A stretch of DNA of 50,348 nucleotides, taken from assembly GCF_001528745.1 (NCBI RefSeq), contig NZ_BCNS01000107.1, positions 1 to 50,348 of the forward strand, in the 5' to 3' direction. The translations under genes and the position numbers were made by a program. Below the pieces are notes generated by a model. The model ran no database searches, was not told where the DNA came from, and worked only from the letters and a program-made list of their open reading frames with translations. The DNA comes from Marinobacterium profundum. GTDB taxonomy: Bacteria; Pseudomonadota; Gammaproteobacteria; Pseudomonadales; Balneatricaceae. Shown in pieces: positions 31,644-41,437 of this stretch (within the stretch, counting starts at the first letter, position 1; every line of letters starts with the position of its first letter).

Positions 31644-33824
31644 TTAGCCGGCGGCCTTGGCCTTGGCTTCGATGCGACGACGGTGCAGGACCGGTTCGGT
31701 GTAGCCGTTGGGCTGCTCACGGCCTTCAAGCACCAGCTCACAGGCCGCCTGGAAGGCGACACTGTCGGCAAAGTTGCCGGCCATTGGCTGATACAGCGGA
31801 TCATTGCTGTTCTGGCCATCCACCACGCCTGCCATGCGCTCCAGGGTTTCGACAACCTGTTCGCGGCTGCAGATGCCGTGGTGCATCCAGTTGGCAATGT
31901 GCTGGGCGGAGATACGCAGGGTTGCGCGGTCTTCCATCAGCCCCACATCATTGATATCCGGAACTTTGGAGCAACCTACACCCTGGTCAACCCAGCGCAC
32001 AACATAGCCGAGAATACCCTGGGCGTTGTTGTCCAGTTCCTGCTGAATCTCTTCAGCGGACCAGTTGGGGTTCTGCGATACCGGGATAGTCAGGATGTCG
32101 TCTATGCTGGCGCGCGGACGGCTCTTGAGTTCGTCCTGACGGGCGAACACATCTACCTGGTGATAGTGCATGGCGTGCAGGGTTGCGGCCGTGGGTGACG
32201 GAACCCAGGCGGTGTTGGCGCCGGCCAGCGGATGACCGATTTTGGCCTTGAGCATATTGGCCATCTGATCGGGAATGGCCCACATGCCCTTGCCTATCTG
32301 GGCGCGACCCTGGAGTCCACAGGCCAGACCGATGTCGACGTTGGAGTCTTCATAGGCCTGAATCCAGGAAGCGCCCTTCATGTCACCTTTGCGGATGACA
32401 GGACCTGCTTCCATGGAGGTGTGGATTTCATCGCCTGTGCGATCCAGGAAGCCGGTGTTGATAAACACCACGCGATCCTTGGCGGCGCGGATGCATTCCT
32501 TCAGGTTCACCGTGGTGCGGCGTTCCTCATCCATGATGCCCATTTTCAGGGTAAAGGGTGCCAGGCCCAGCGCCTGCTCAACGCGGCCGAAGAGTTCGTT
32601 GGCGAACGCCACTTCCTCGGGGCCATGCATCTTCGGCTTGACGATGTACATGGAGCCGGTAGTGGTGTTGCGCAGTGCGCCGTTGCCCTTGATATCGTGA
32701 ACGGAGATCAGGCTGGTGATCATGCCGTCCAGGATGCCTTCAGGCACTTCGTTGCCGTCTTTGTCGAGGATGGCGGTGTTGGTCATCAGATGGCCAACGT
32801 TGCGCACGAACATCAGGCTGCGGCCTTTCAGACTCAGGCTGCTGCCATCCAGGGCGCTGTAGTCTCGATCTGGGTTCAGGCTGCGGGTAACAGTGCCGTC
32901 ACCCTTCTTGACCGATTCGGTCAGGTCGCCCTTCATCAGTCCCAGCCAGTTGCGATAGATCAGCACCTTGTCATCGGCATCGACGGCGGCGACGGAGTCT
33001 TCGCAGTCCATGATGGTGGTAAGGGCAGACTCGAGTAGCAGGTCCTTGATCCCGGCGGGATCATCCTTGCCGACCAGGCTGCTGGCATCGATCTGGATTT
33101 CGAAGTGCAGACCGTTGTTCAGCAGCAGGATGGCGCTGGGCTCTGCTGCGTCTTCGCCACGGAAGCCGCGCAGTTGTTCCGGCTGCTGCAGGGCACTGGT
33201 GCTGCCATCGTTAAGGCTGACAACCAGCTGGGCGTTCTGAATGCTGTAGCCGACGGCGTCCTTGTGGGAGCCAGCGGCCAGGGGAACGGCCTGGTCGAGG
33301 AAGTTACGGGCAAAGGCGACAACTCGGGCGCCACGGGTGGGGTTGTAGCCCTTGCCGGCCTCGGCACCGCCGTCGCTGGGAATGGCGTCGGTGCCGTAGA
33401 GGGCGTCGTACAGACTTCCCCAGCGGGCATTGGCCGCATTCAGCGCATAGCGGGCATTCATGACCGGTACCACCAGCTGGGGGCCAGCCATGGTGGCCAT
33501 TTCCGGGTCGACATTGCTGGTGGTAACACTGAAGGCTTCGCCTTCGGGCAGCAGGTAGCCGATATCGCTCAGGAAAGCCTTGTAGTCGGAAAAGTTGAAA
33601 GCCTGTCCCTTGCGATCCCGGTGCCAGGTGTCAATCTGTGCCTGCAGCTGGTCTCGTTTGGTCAGGAGCTCACGATTGCGCGGTGCGAGATCGTGCACAA
33701 TCGAATCGAACGCAGTCCAGAATTGCTCGGATGTTACACCGGTGCCTGGCAGCGCTTCGTTATTGATAAAGTCATAAAGACTTGGGGTAACCTGAAGGTT
33801 ACCGCTCTGTACCCTGTTGTTCAT
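31644..33824 (-). CDS. glcB: Malate synthase G
   Basis: A 726-residue malate synthase of the G type (E. coli 723). It condenses glyoxylate with acetyl-CoA to malate. Visible family segments are [17 protein letters not shown], the long stretch around [47 protein letters not shown] with metal-binding acids, and [23 protein letters not shown]. The ATG at 33824 follows AGAGG by about eight bases; upstream frame extension to 33905 does not fit the family. It stands alone, without isocitrate lyase or glycolate oxidase genes. It feeds carbon from two-carbon compounds into the TCA cycle. Confidence 0.97.
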   Translation of the reverse strand: MNNRVQSGNLQVTPSLYDFINNEALPGTGVTSEQFWTAFDSIVHDLAPRNRELLTKRDQLQAQIDTWHRDRKGQAFNFSDYKAFLSDIGYLLPEGEAFSVTTSNVDPEMATMAGPQLVVPVMNARYALNAANARWGSLYDALYGTDAIPSDGGAEAGKGYNPTRGARVVAFARNFLDQAVPLAAGSHKDAVGYSIQNAQLVVSLNDGSTSALQQPEQLRGFRGEDAAEPSAILLLNNGLHFEIQIDASSLVGKDDPAGIKDLLLESALTTIMDCEDSVAAVDADDKVLIYRNWLGLMKGDLTESVKKGDGTVTRSLNPDRDYSALDGSSLSLKGRSLMFVRNVGHLMTNTAILDKDGNEVPEGILDGMITSLISVHDIKGNGALRNTTTGSMYIVKPKMHGPEEVAFANELFGRVEQALGLAPFTLKMGIMDEERRTTVNLKECIRAAKDRVVFINTGFLDRTGDEIHTSMEAGPVIRKGDMKGASWIQAYEDSNVDIGLACGLQGRAQIGKGMWAIPDQMANMLKAKIGHPLAGANTAWVPSPTAATLHAMHYHQVDVFARQDELKSRPRASIDDILTIPVSQNPNWSAEEIQQELDNNAQGILGYVVRWVDQGVGCSKVPDINDVGLMEDRATLRISAQHIANWMHHGICSREQVVETLERMAGVVDGQNSNDPLYQPMAGNFADSVAFQAACELVLEGREQPNGYTEPVLHRRRIEAKAKAAG

Positions 33825-34018
33825 TATGTACTGCCTCTTGCTTATCTCAGTCCCGAACGGGGCGAGGCACCCGAAACCGGGCAGTATTAGTTTAGTTTTA
33901 GTCATTTTGTGCGACGCAGTAATTTACCCGATTTTTGGCAAACTGTCGCCCCCTGCGCCTCTAAAGTATTAGAAACCCGCGTATCTTCGCGGTTTGTGCA
34001 GGCCAAATGGACGACGAA

Positions 34019-34390
34019 TCAGAACAGCCAGCTGCCCGGATTGGCTGGTGCTTCACGCCGTTCAAGGCATTGCAGTCCCTTGACACAACGGATGATGAAC
34101 CAGATAGCGACAAACAGCAAAATCAGAAATCCGACACCAATTCCGGTCAACAAAGCGCCTAAAAGTGTATACAGGAGGCCGATCCAGAAAGTTCTTATTT
34201 GCCAGCGGTAGTGGGCCTTATTGCAGTCGGTTGCCTCGGATCTGTATACATAGGCCATGACCAGACCTACCAGTGCGGTGATGCCCACCACCAGACTGAC
34301 GAGGTACAGAACATAGATGATCTTGGCGTTGCTGCCATTCTGCGGTGGCGTCGAGGTATCGCGGTTGTCCGGTGCTAAATCCTGTGTCAT
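34019..34390 (-). CDS. Small DUF4870-like membrane protein
   Basis: A 123-residue protein with a polar N-terminus (about 22 residues) and three hydrophobic spans (about 25-48, 68-90, 85-102), ending LERREAPANPGSWLF. This layout resembles DUF4870-type small membrane proteins, which have no established function. AAGGGA lies six bases before the ATG at 34390; an ATG at 34396 would abut that site. It lies 44 bases after the thioesterase gene on the same strand, so it is probably the last gene of the mechanosensitive-channel unit. Confidence 0.75.
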   Translation of the reverse strand: MTQDLAPDNRDTSTPPQNGSNAKIIYVLYLVSLVVGITALVGLVMAYVYRSEATDCNKAHYRWQIRTFWIGLLYTLLGALLTGIGVGFLILLFVAIWFIIRCVKGLQCLERREAPANPGSWLF

Positions 34391-34434
34391 GTGCATTCCC
34401 TTATGCTGCTGTTATTGCTTGCTGTGAGCGTAGG

Positions 34435-34839
34435 TTACAACTGGGCCCGGATCGCGTCCGGCAGTGGCACTGAGCGGCCGCTGGCGTGATCCATCCATAC
34501 GACCTTGGAGTAACCCTCGCCGACCTGCACTTCGGGGCTGGAGTCAGCGTAGGCATGGTAATAGATCATAAAGCTTGAACGCCCGGGCTCGGCGACGAAG
34601 CAATCGATGCGCAGTGTCTCGGGATAGACCAGTGGGCGGAGGAAGGTATAGCCGACATTGATGATCACCGGAGCTTGGGCGGCGCCTTCGAGGCCGGCGC
34701 CGAGCTTGATCAGCAGCTGTACCCGGGCCTCTTCCAGATAGCGGATATATTGCACGTTGTTGATATGGCCATAGGCGTCCATGTCACCCCAGCGCAGGGG
34801 CAGGCTGCAGCTGTGCAGCAGTTTTCCGGTGTCAGTCAT
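34435..34839 (-). CDS. Acyl-CoA thioesterase, 4-hydroxybenzoyl-CoA type
   Basis: A 134-residue hot-dog-fold protein. The family signature RWGDMDAYGHINNVQYIRYL carries the catalytic aspartate (about residue 18). It hydrolyses acyl-CoA or aryl-CoA esters, though the substrate is not readable. The ATG at 34839 overlaps the last eight bases of the channel gene (ATGACTGA), so translation is coupled. An upstream in-frame ATG at 34896 lies inside the channel gene and is less likely. The pairing of a thioesterase with a mechanosensitive channel has no clear metabolic logic. Confidence 0.87.
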   Translation of the reverse strand: MTDTGKLLHSCSLPLRWGDMDAYGHINNVQYIRYLEEARVQLLIKLGAGLEGAAQAPVIINVGYTFLRPLVYPETLRIDCFVAEPGRSSFMIYYHAYADSSPEVQVGEGYSKVVWMDHASGRSVPLPDAIRAQL

Positions 34840-37800
34840 TGCGGCTATCTCCAGCGGTGGGTTCCTGGGTGCCTGCTCCGCGATGCAGGTGTACATCGAG
34901 TTGCGGGAAGGCGATTTCCAGCCCGGCTTGCTTGAATTTTCGATCGATGCTGGTGTTGACGTTGTGGGTCACCACCATGCGGTCGGACATGGTGCTGACA
35001 AACAGACGCAGCTCCAGATCCAGGGTGCTGACGCCAAAGCCGGTAAAGAAGGCTTCGGGGGCAGGGTCGCCCAGCACGCGCTCGGTTTCCCGTGCCGCTT
35101 CCACCATCAGTCCCCGGGCCTGTTCGGTATCGGAGCCATAGGCCACGCCCACCCGAACGACCACCCGGGTGGTTGGATCGGTGAGCGACCAGTTGATCAA
35201 CTGGTCGGTGATAAAGGTCTTGTTGGGGATTATGACTTCCTTGCGATCCCAGTCGACAATGGTTGTGCCGCGTATGTGAATGCGCGTCACTGTGCCGCTG
35301 ACCCCGCCAATGGTGACGGTATCGCCGATACGCATGGGCTTCTCGAACAGGATGATCAGGCCGGATACAAAGTTGGCGACGATCTCCTGCAGCCCAAAGC
35401 CCAACCCCACGCTAAGGGCCGCCACCAGCCACTGTAGCTTGGACCATTGCAATCCCAGTTCGCCGACGCAGACAAAGATGCCAATCACCACCAGGGCGTA
35501 CTTGATAAGGGTGGTTATGGCATAGCCTGTGCCTGGGTTCAGTGTCATGTGGCGCAGTACCAGCAATTCCAGCAGTCCCGGCAGGTTGGAGGCGGCAAAG
35601 ATACTCATCCCCAGCAGCAGGGTGGCAAACAGCAGGTTTTTGAGGGTTACACTGTTCAGCACATCGCCTTCGCTGGTGCTGCTGATATTGGACCAGAGCA
35701 CCAGCTTGTCGAATACATCCAGCGCCGGCAAAAAGTCACGCAGCACCAGCCACAATAGGCCCAGCAGCAGAATCAGACTGGTGGTCGCCAGCAGCTTGCG
35801 TGATTGCTCGGTGATGTCCTGCATGTCGAGGTAGTCGGCGCTCAGGGCCGGCTCGTCCTCGTTTTTCTCCCGCGCTGCGACGATTTCGGCCTGGCGTGCC
35901 TGGGCGCGGTCGAAGGCCAGCTTGCGCTCGGCGATCAGTAGCCAGCGCAATCCAAGGCCGTAGGCCACGAACACCGACAGGCAGACCACCATGACCAGTA
36001 GCAGCAGGACCATGAATACCTGGCTGGTAAAGACATAGCCCACCAGCATCATGACCAGCAGGATAAAGTTGAATCCCACCAGGCTACCCAGCCAGACCTC
36101 AGCCTTGAACCACCAGCGACTGCTTTGAGTCAGTCGGTTGAGCTCGGGGGCAACGGTCAGCAGGCTGCCCCACAGCAGGGTGATGAGGCCAGTGAGCGCC
36201 AGCATCAGCAGGCGCTCCAGGCCGGATTTCATCACCTCGGAGTCAAGGGTGGTGGCGTAAACATAGAGAAGACCCAGCATTAGCGGGCCGCAGCTCAGGC
36301 CGAGCAGCAGCAGGCGCTGACGCAGGACACGGGCGAGATTAGGCGCGACCCCGAAGTGGCCGACAAACAGGCCGTGGGGCGCCTGGAGCCAGATACGCAG
36401 GAAATGGATAACCCAGACGATCAGCGCGGCTATGTGCAGCATTAAGGCCAGTACATCGAAGTCGGGGTGGCCCGGGTTGAGTGCGTAGCGCGCGGTGATC
36501 AGCAGCAGTAATGGCAGTGGCAGGGCGGTGACCGGCGCCAGCACCAGCGGCAAGGCGGTATGGACGAAACGGTCCTGCAGCACATTGCCTATGTCCTGGT
36601 GCCAGAGTTGCTGTCGGGCGCGCTGGTAGCGCAGCAGTAGCAGCGCCAGGCCGCACAGCAGAACCAGCCCCAGCAGTGGCAGGGCGAGTTGGGACGAATA
36701 GCGCAGCAGCGGTTGAACGGAATTCTTCTGCCAGCGCTTGAGCAGCAGTCGGCGGCTTTCGGCCAGCTCGCCAAGCCAGTTGAGCTGTATAGGTGTGACG
36801 CTGGGCAGCCAGAGCAACTGTTCGCTGATCAGGGTACGGGCCTGGTTGATGCGTTCGTTTATGTTTTCCTGCACCGACAGCAGTGCCGACAGTTCGGCCA
36901 CCAGACTGAGACGGGCATCACGCAGTTTGCTGAACAGACTCAGGCGGTCGGTGAGCAGCTGGCGGTACTGCGTACGCGCTTCCTGCGGCAGTTGCAGGCC
37001 AGGGGAGGTTTCGTAACCGCCCAGTTCCTGCTCGGTGCCCAGCTGGTCACGATTGAGGCGGATATTCTGCAGCCGCAGCTGGTTGATGCGGGCGCGGGTG
37101 CTGGCGGTATTGAGTGGCCGGGTCAGGCCTGCCTGCAGTCGGTGAAGTTCAGTGCCAACGTACTGAATTTCCAGCTCCAGTTGCTGGGAGATGGTGCGGT
37201 AAGCCTCATCGACCCGCGTCAGGTGTGCGTCCTGCTGGCGACGCAGGTCGCTGGTCTGTTCGATGCCAGCCAGGGTGTCGCGCAGCTCAAGACTGAGGTT
37301 GCGGTTCTGCTCGCCGGCGGCCTGCAGCACAGGGTCGAGACCGCTGAGGCTGTTCTGCTGCAGTTCGTTAAGAGTCTTTTCGGTCTGGCTGCGCTGACGC
37401 CACTGGATCAGCTCTTCGAGTTGCTGCAATTGCAGGGTGCTGGCGCTGATATCACGGTTGAGCTGCTGCTGTTGCAATTCGTTGCGTTCGGCGCGTCCGG
37501 GCAGGGTCAGTAGCTCCAGTTCTAGGCTCTGAATCTGCGCGCTGCGCGCCTGCAGACGTGCGTTCTGCAGCAACTGGCCGGATGCACTGTTGGTTTTCAG
37601 GTTGACGCTGGGTTCACTGGCCTGTTTGAGCTGGGCCAGCTGGTCACGCAGACTGAGCCGTTTGCTTTCATTGCGGCTGATATCCTGTTGCAGCTGATCG
37701 CGGACCTTCTGTTGATCCAGCATGTTGGCTTTGAGCAGCGTCTGTTGCTGTTGCAGCTGCTCCAGTGTCTGGGTATCAGTCGCAGGGGGGAGGCTATCGG

Positions 37801-38134
37801 TCGCCTCGCTTGGGGTCTGTCGCAGACGACGAAGGTCATCCGGCAGGGTTTCCAGTTCCTGACGCAGCTTTGCGGCACTGGCCTCGTACTGCTTCAGATC
37901 CTGCAATGCGTCCAGGGCCTGCTGATAGCGGTCCTTTTCCGCCTGTTCATCGGGGCTCGGTGTTTTGCCCTCGTACTGTGCCAGGCGCTCGGTAATCAGC
38001 GCTATGTCTTCATCGGGCCCGGCCCAGGCGTTGTTGCCCAGCAGCAGGGCAAGTATCAGCAGGGCGGGGATTATGGCCTGCATGCAGCGGTACACTCGCG
38101 CTAAGGGATTGATATCCAATATAGACTTCAACAT
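34832..38134 (-). CDS. Large MscS-family mechanosensitive channel (MscK/MscM type)
   Basis: A 1,100-residue channel. After a signal peptide ending near NNAWA come a periplasmic region of about 440 residues rich in Gln, Leu and Arg (coiled coil), then about eleven inner-membrane spans. The C-terminal MscS core follows, with GLGFGLQEIVANFVSG lining the pore and EKPMRIGDTVTIGGVSGTV as the beta domain. It releases solutes when membrane tension rises. Length and layout match E. coli YjeP (MscM) and KefA (MscK). The start is uncertain: 38134 gives a long signal n-region, 38083 a tidier one, and neither has a strong ribosome site. Confidence 0.93.
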   Translation of the reverse strand: MLKSILDINPLARVYRCMQAIIPALLILALLLGNNAWAGPDEDIALITERLAQYEGKTPSPDEQAEKDRYQQALDALQDLKQYEASAAKLRQELETLPDDLRRLRQTPSEATDSLPPATDTQTLEQLQQQQTLLKANMLDQQKVRDQLQQDISRNESKRLSLRDQLAQLKQASEPSVNLKTNSASGQLLQNARLQARSAQIQSLELELLTLPGRAERNELQQQQLNRDISASTLQLQQLEELIQWRQRSQTEKTLNELQQNSLSGLDPVLQAAGEQNRNLSLELRDTLAGIEQTSDLRRQQDAHLTRVDEAYRTISQQLELEIQYVGTELHRLQAGLTRPLNTASTRARINQLRLQNIRLNRDQLGTEQELGGYETSPGLQLPQEARTQYRQLLTDRLSLFSKLRDARLSLVAELSALLSVQENINERINQARTLISEQLLWLPSVTPIQLNWLGELAESRRLLLKRWQKNSVQPLLRYSSQLALPLLGLVLLCGLALLLLRYQRARQQLWHQDIGNVLQDRFVHTALPLVLAPVTALPLPLLLLITARYALNPGHPDFDVLALMLHIAALIVWVIHFLRIWLQAPHGLFVGHFGVAPNLARVLRQRLLLLGLSCGPLMLGLLYVYATTLDSEVMKSGLERLLMLALTGLITLLWGSLLTVAPELNRLTQSSRWWFKAEVWLGSLVGFNFILLVMMLVGYVFTSQVFMVLLLLVMVVCLSVFVAYGLGLRWLLIAERKLAFDRAQARQAEIVAAREKNEDEPALSADYLDMQDITEQSRKLLATTSLILLLGLLWLVLRDFLPALDVFDKLVLWSNISSTSEGDVLNSVTLKNLLFATLLLGMSIFAASNLPGLLELLVLRHMTLNPGTGYAITTLIKYALVVIGIFVCVGELGLQWSKLQWLVAALSVGLGFGLQEIVANFVSGLIILFEKPMRIGDTVTIGGVSGTVTRIHIRGTTIVDWDRKEVIIPNKTFITDQLINWSLTDPTTRVVVRVGVAYGSDTEQARGLMVEAARETERVLGDPAPEAFFTGFGVSTLDLELRLFVSTMSDRMVVTHNVNTSIDRKFKQAGLEIAFPQLDVHLHRGAGTQEPTAGDSRND

Positions 38135-38185
38135 GTGACAGACAGGACTCAGGGGCGGATACTCGCTACAGTATGTTTGTATTAG

Positions 38186-38346
38186 CAGCCTGTCGGACTT
38201 ACCACTGATCTACTGTGGAAAAGCCGAATTTGGTCATTTTACGAGCTCTTTTTTGTTAAATAGAACCACTATTTGCCTCAAAAGAGCTCAAAAACTAACT
38301 CAAATCGGTCTTTCCCTCGCTACGACCGGCCAAGCCCAACAGGCTG
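38186..38346 (+). repeat. Full copy of the 161-bp inverted-repeat-ended element
   Basis: The ends are CAGCCTGTCGGACTT and AAGCCCAACAGGCTG, with the same core TTAAATAGAACCACTATTTG and right-hand segment CCCTCGCTACGACCGGCC as at 17631-17791, and exactly the same length. It fills most of the gap between two divergent genes and ends 17 bases before the alpha/beta hydrolase ATG, so it must affect the leader of that message. Confidence 0.85.
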
Positions 38347-38363
38347 CTAGGCCTGGAGATGCA

Positions 38364-39341
38364 ATGAAGGTCATTGATCCTCGACAAATCCGCGACGGGC
38401 TCGATGTGTTCGAGCCCAACGATATCACGCTTTGTACCCCGCATCTGCAGGCGTATCTGGAACATTATCGCCTGATCGAACTGATGCCGCTCTGTGATTA
38501 CAGTATCGGGCGGGAATGTGTCGATGGGCTAGATCTGGTGGTGCAGCAATATCGCCCCAAAGAGGCGGTCCGTGGCACCACAGTGTTGCTCCATGGCTAT
38601 ACCGATCATGCCGGGCTTTATCGCCACCTGATCGACTTTCTGCTGCAGCGGGGCTGGAATGTACTCATCTATGATCTGCCGGGGCACGGCTTGTCCGGAG
38701 GCGCAGCCCTGGGTATCGATCACTTCTCGACCTATGCGCGCCAGCTGTCGGTACTGCTAGAGCGCCACCAAGGCAGTTTGCCTGGCCCCTGGGTGCTGAT
38801 GGGACAGAGCACCGGGGCAGCCATCCTGATGGAGCAGCAGCGCGGCGGAGACCCCATTGCCGAGCGGGTAGCGGGTCGGGTGTATCTGGCGCCGCTGATA
38901 CGGCCGGTGATGATGGATGTGATTGCGCGCAAATACCGCTGGTTCGGGCGTTTTCTCAAACAGGTGAAACGCAACTATTCAGAAAACTCCGGCGATGCTT
39001 CCTTTGTGCGCTTTGTGCGTCTGTACGATCCGCTGCAGCATTCCCGCGTGGCAGTCAGCTGGGTCAGGGCCATGCTGGAGTGGGTCAAGCTGATCGAGGC
39101 CAGCGCACCGCTGGGGGGAACGCCGCTACTGTTGCAGGGACAGAAAGATGGCACTGTGGACTGGCGGCATAACATGGCGGTACTGCAGCGGCTCTATCCA
39201 TCACTGCAGCCGGTGCTGATCCCAGGCGCGCGGCATCATCTGGTGAATGAAACCCCGCCGCTGCGCCGCGAACTCTTCGGGCACATAGGCAACTATCTGG
39301 ACGCAATAGATCGGGCGGCTGGGGTGGAGCGGGGAATGTAA
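38364..39341 (+). CDS. Alpha/beta hydrolase, monoacylglycerol-lipase-like
   Basis: A 325-residue serine hydrolase. LLHGYTDHAGLY forms the oxyanion region, GQSTGA the nucleophile elbow, and GQKDGTVDW plus GARHHLVNE carry the acid and histidine of the triad. It belongs to the Hydrolase_4/PldB group acting on monoglycerides or lysophospholipids. The ATG at 38364 follows GGAG by six bases. The frame stays open upstream to 38253, but only because it runs through the repeat element, so the longer form is not credible. It diverges from the mechanosensitive channel gene. Confidence 0.88.
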   Translation: MKVIDPRQIRDGLDVFEPNDITLCTPHLQAYLEHYRLIELMPLCDYSIGRECVDGLDLVVQQYRPKEAVRGTTVLLHGYTDHAGLYRHLIDFLLQRGWNVLIYDLPGHGLSGGAALGIDHFSTYARQLSVLLERHQGSLPGPWVLMGQSTGAAILMEQQRGGDPIAERVAGRVYLAPLIRPVMMDVIARKYRWFGRFLKQVKRNYSENSGDASFVRFVRLYDPLQHSRVAVSWVRAMLEWVKLIEASAPLGGTPLLLQGQKDGTVDWRHNMAVLQRLYPSLQPVLIPGARHHLVNETPPLRRELFGHIGNYLDAIDRAAGVERGM

Positions 39342-39401
39342 AAACGCCCGCGGATCTGGCGATCAGCGGGCGCAGCTGTTGCCCGCAGTGCAGGCAACAG
39401 C
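39341..39401 (-). terminator. Terminator of serA with a second stem
   Basis: On the minus strand, CGCCCGC/GCGGGCG (39345-39372) with an inner GATC/GATC pair is followed by TTTTAC. Just before it lies a perfect nine-base stem, GCTGTTGCC/GGCAACAGC (39375-39401). The first also ends the converging hydrolase transcript weakly. Confidence 0.65.
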
Positions 39402-39414
39402 TTCAGGCGTTCTA

Positions 39415-40647
39415 TCAGAACAGACGACGTGCGCGGATGGTGCCTTCGATCTCGAGGATCTTTTCCAGCGCCATTTCCGAATAGTCGGCGTCTACATCCA
39501 CCACTACATAACCGACCTTGTCGTTGGTCTGCAGGTACTGGCCCGAGATGTTGACATTGTTCTCGGAGAACACGGTGTTGATCGCACTGAGGATACCTGG
39601 AATGTTGCGGTGTACGTGCAGCAGACGGTGTACCTTGGCGTGCGCCGGCAGGGCCACTTCCGGGAAGTTGACGGAGGTGATGGTCGAGCCGTTGTCGCTG
39701 TATTTCGCCAGCTTTTCCGCTACTTCGTAGCCGATGTTTTCCTGTGCTTCCATGGTGGAACCACCGACGTGGGGCGTCAGGATCACATTGTCGAATTCGC
39801 GCAGCGGCGAGATGAACTCGTCGTTGTTGCTGCGTGGTTCAACCGGGAATACATCCACGGCGGCACCCAGTACGCGGCCGCTTTCCAGTGCGCCACAGAG
39901 CGCGTCTATATCGACTACGGTACCGCGGGCGGCGTTGATGAAGATCGAGCCCTGCTTGATCTTCTCAAACTGGGCCACACCCATCATGTCCTTGGTGGAG
40001 CGGGTTTCCGGCACGTGCAGCGAGATCACGTCGCAGGTAGCCAGTAGTTCGTCCAGGGAGGCAATCTGACTGGCGTTGCCCAGCGGCAGTTTGGTCACGA
40101 CATCGTAAAAGTGGACAACCATTCCCAGGGACTCGGCCAGCACGCTCAGCTGCGAGCCTATGCTGCCGTAACCGACGATACCCAGCTTCTTGCCACGGAT
40201 TTCGTAGGAGTTGGTGGCCGACTTCTGCCACTCTCCGCGGTGGGCCTTGGCATTTTTCTCCGCCACGCCACGCAGCAGGATAATGGCTTCAGCCAGTACC
40301 AGTTCTGCTACGGAGCGGGTGTTGGAGTAGGGCGCGTTGAATACCACGATGCCAAGTTCGGTGGCGGCCTGGAGGTCAACCTGATTGGTGCCGATACAGA
40401 AGCAACCGACGGCGATCAGCTTCTCGGCAGCGCTCAGGACCTTCGCGGTCAGCTGCGTGCGGGAGCGAATACCGATGAAGTGTACGTCCTTGATCTTTTC
40501 GATCAGTTGTTCTTCCGGTATGGAACCGGTGACGTACTCGATGCTGTTGTAACCTTGTGCATTCAGGGTATCGACCGCCGACTGGTGGACGCCTTCCAGC
40601 AGCAAAATCTTGATCTTGCTTTTTTCCAGAGAAGTGGTCTTGCTCAT
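39415..40647 (-). CDS. serA: D-3-phosphoglycerate dehydrogenase
   Basis: A 410-residue enzyme, the E. coli length. It catalyses the first step of serine synthesis from 3-phosphoglycerate. It has the NAD motif VGYGSIGSQLSVLAES (about 157-172), the D-2-hydroxyacid signature around SLHVPETRSTKDM, the catalytic Arg/Glu/His region INAARGTVVDIDAL and TPHVGGSTMEAQ, and a C-terminal ACT domain (NVNISGQYLQTNDKVGY) that binds serine for feedback inhibition. It stands alone between an alpha/beta hydrolase and ppnP. Confidence 0.97.
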   Translation of the reverse strand: MSKTTSLEKSKIKILLLEGVHQSAVDTLNAQGYNSIEYVTGSIPEEQLIEKIKDVHFIGIRSRTQLTAKVLSAAEKLIAVGCFCIGTNQVDLQAATELGIVVFNAPYSNTRSVAELVLAEAIILLRGVAEKNAKAHRGEWQKSATNSYEIRGKKLGIVGYGSIGSQLSVLAESLGMVVHFYDVVTKLPLGNASQIASLDELLATCDVISLHVPETRSTKDMMGVAQFEKIKQGSIFINAARGTVVDIDALCGALESGRVLGAAVDVFPVEPRSNNDEFISPLREFDNVILTPHVGGSTMEAQENIGYEVAEKLAKYSDNGSTITSVNFPEVALPAHAKVHRLLHVHRNIPGILSAINTVFSENNVNISGQYLQTNDKVGYVVVDVDADYSEMALEKILEIEGTIRARRLF

Positions 40648-40853
40648 ACTGTACGACTCGTTTGGTGGTTAGCGGGCGGGTATTTCAGGGCGGCTATGGT
40701 AGCACAAAGTTACATGAATGAGTTTGACGGCTGAGCGCCAAACGCCGGATTTATATTCAGCTTTAGATGAGCAGATTTACACAACAGACGGCGCGCGTGG
40801 GTGCTGCATCGTCTGTTGTGGTTGCCGGCAACGAGGCTTCCGGCAGGGCGATA

Positions 40854-41135
40854 TCAGCCGTAGAAGCAGAGGTAGGCGGTGGCCTGTTTGACCTGCAGCT
40901 GGAATTTCTGGTCGGCATCGACGTTGAATTCAGTGCCGGAGGGGTAGCTGACAAAGCTATCGCTGCCCGGCAGTTTCACGATCAATTCGCCGCAGGTGAC
41001 GACCATGCGTTCTTTTTCGCTGGTGCCGAACTCGTACTCGCCGATGGCCATCACGCCCGTGGTTACACGGCCTTCGCTGTTATCGAAACCGATGGATGTG
41101 ACCTTGCCTTCAAAGTATTCATTAACGTGGAACAT
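40854..41135 (-). CDS. ppnP: Pyrimidine/purine nucleoside phosphorylase PpnP
   Basis: A 93-residue cupin-like protein of the PpnP (formerly DUF1255) family, with the typical start [16 protein letters not shown] and the middle segment [20 protein letters not shown]. It splits many nucleosides by phosphorolysis, giving the base and ribose-1-phosphate. Its length is normal. It shares its strand with serA but 206 bases separate them and nothing recognisable lies between, so it is probably a separate transcript. Confidence 0.93.
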   Translation of the reverse strand: MFHVNEYFEGKVTSIGFDNSEGRVTTGVMAIGEYEFGTSEKERMVVTCGELIVKLPGSDSFVSYPSGTEFNVDADQKFQLQVKQATAYLCFYG

Positions 41136-41437
41136 GCAGAGATCCTCTGTGCTTTAAGCCAAAAAAGAGAGTTTTCGATCAGTTGGGAACAGGAAAGGCA
41201 GCATCATAGTGGCAGCGCTTGTTCTTGGCTATTAACCCGATGGAAAAATAGGTTCCCTCCCTATTTGTCCGTCACGCCAGAACTCTTTAGCCTAAAAGAA
41301 TGGGCGCAAGTGCATGGACTTGCTGGCCATCTTGGGGGCGAAGAGATGGCGTTCGCATTGGCCTTCGGCCAATGATGAAGCATCCCTGCTGCATGTATTA
41401 ACCCGCCGGGTTAATACATGCAACTGCCGCCGCATCT
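41136..41437. other. 302-base gap with two strong palindromes, no gene
   Basis: There is a perfect eight-base stem CATTGGCC/GGCCAATG (41356-41374). There is also a 33-base palindrome with perfect 15-base arms TGCATGTATTAACCC and GGGTTAATACATGCA around GCC (41390-41422), 15 bases from the LysR stop codon. Neither has a T-run, although the second may end or stabilise the LysR message. No supported gene is seen. Confidence 0.6.

Noticed and set aside
36689-37513. A 274-codon plus-strand frame opposite the channel gene.
   Set aside because: It mirrors the coiled-coil region of the channel; Gln and Leu codons read backwards give long open frames. There is no ribosome site and no known family.
38253-38363. 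An N-terminal extension of 37 residues on the alpha/beta hydrolase.
   Set aside because: It is encoded by the 161-bp repeat and lacks a ribosome site, whereas the ATG at 38364 has GGAG at the right distance.
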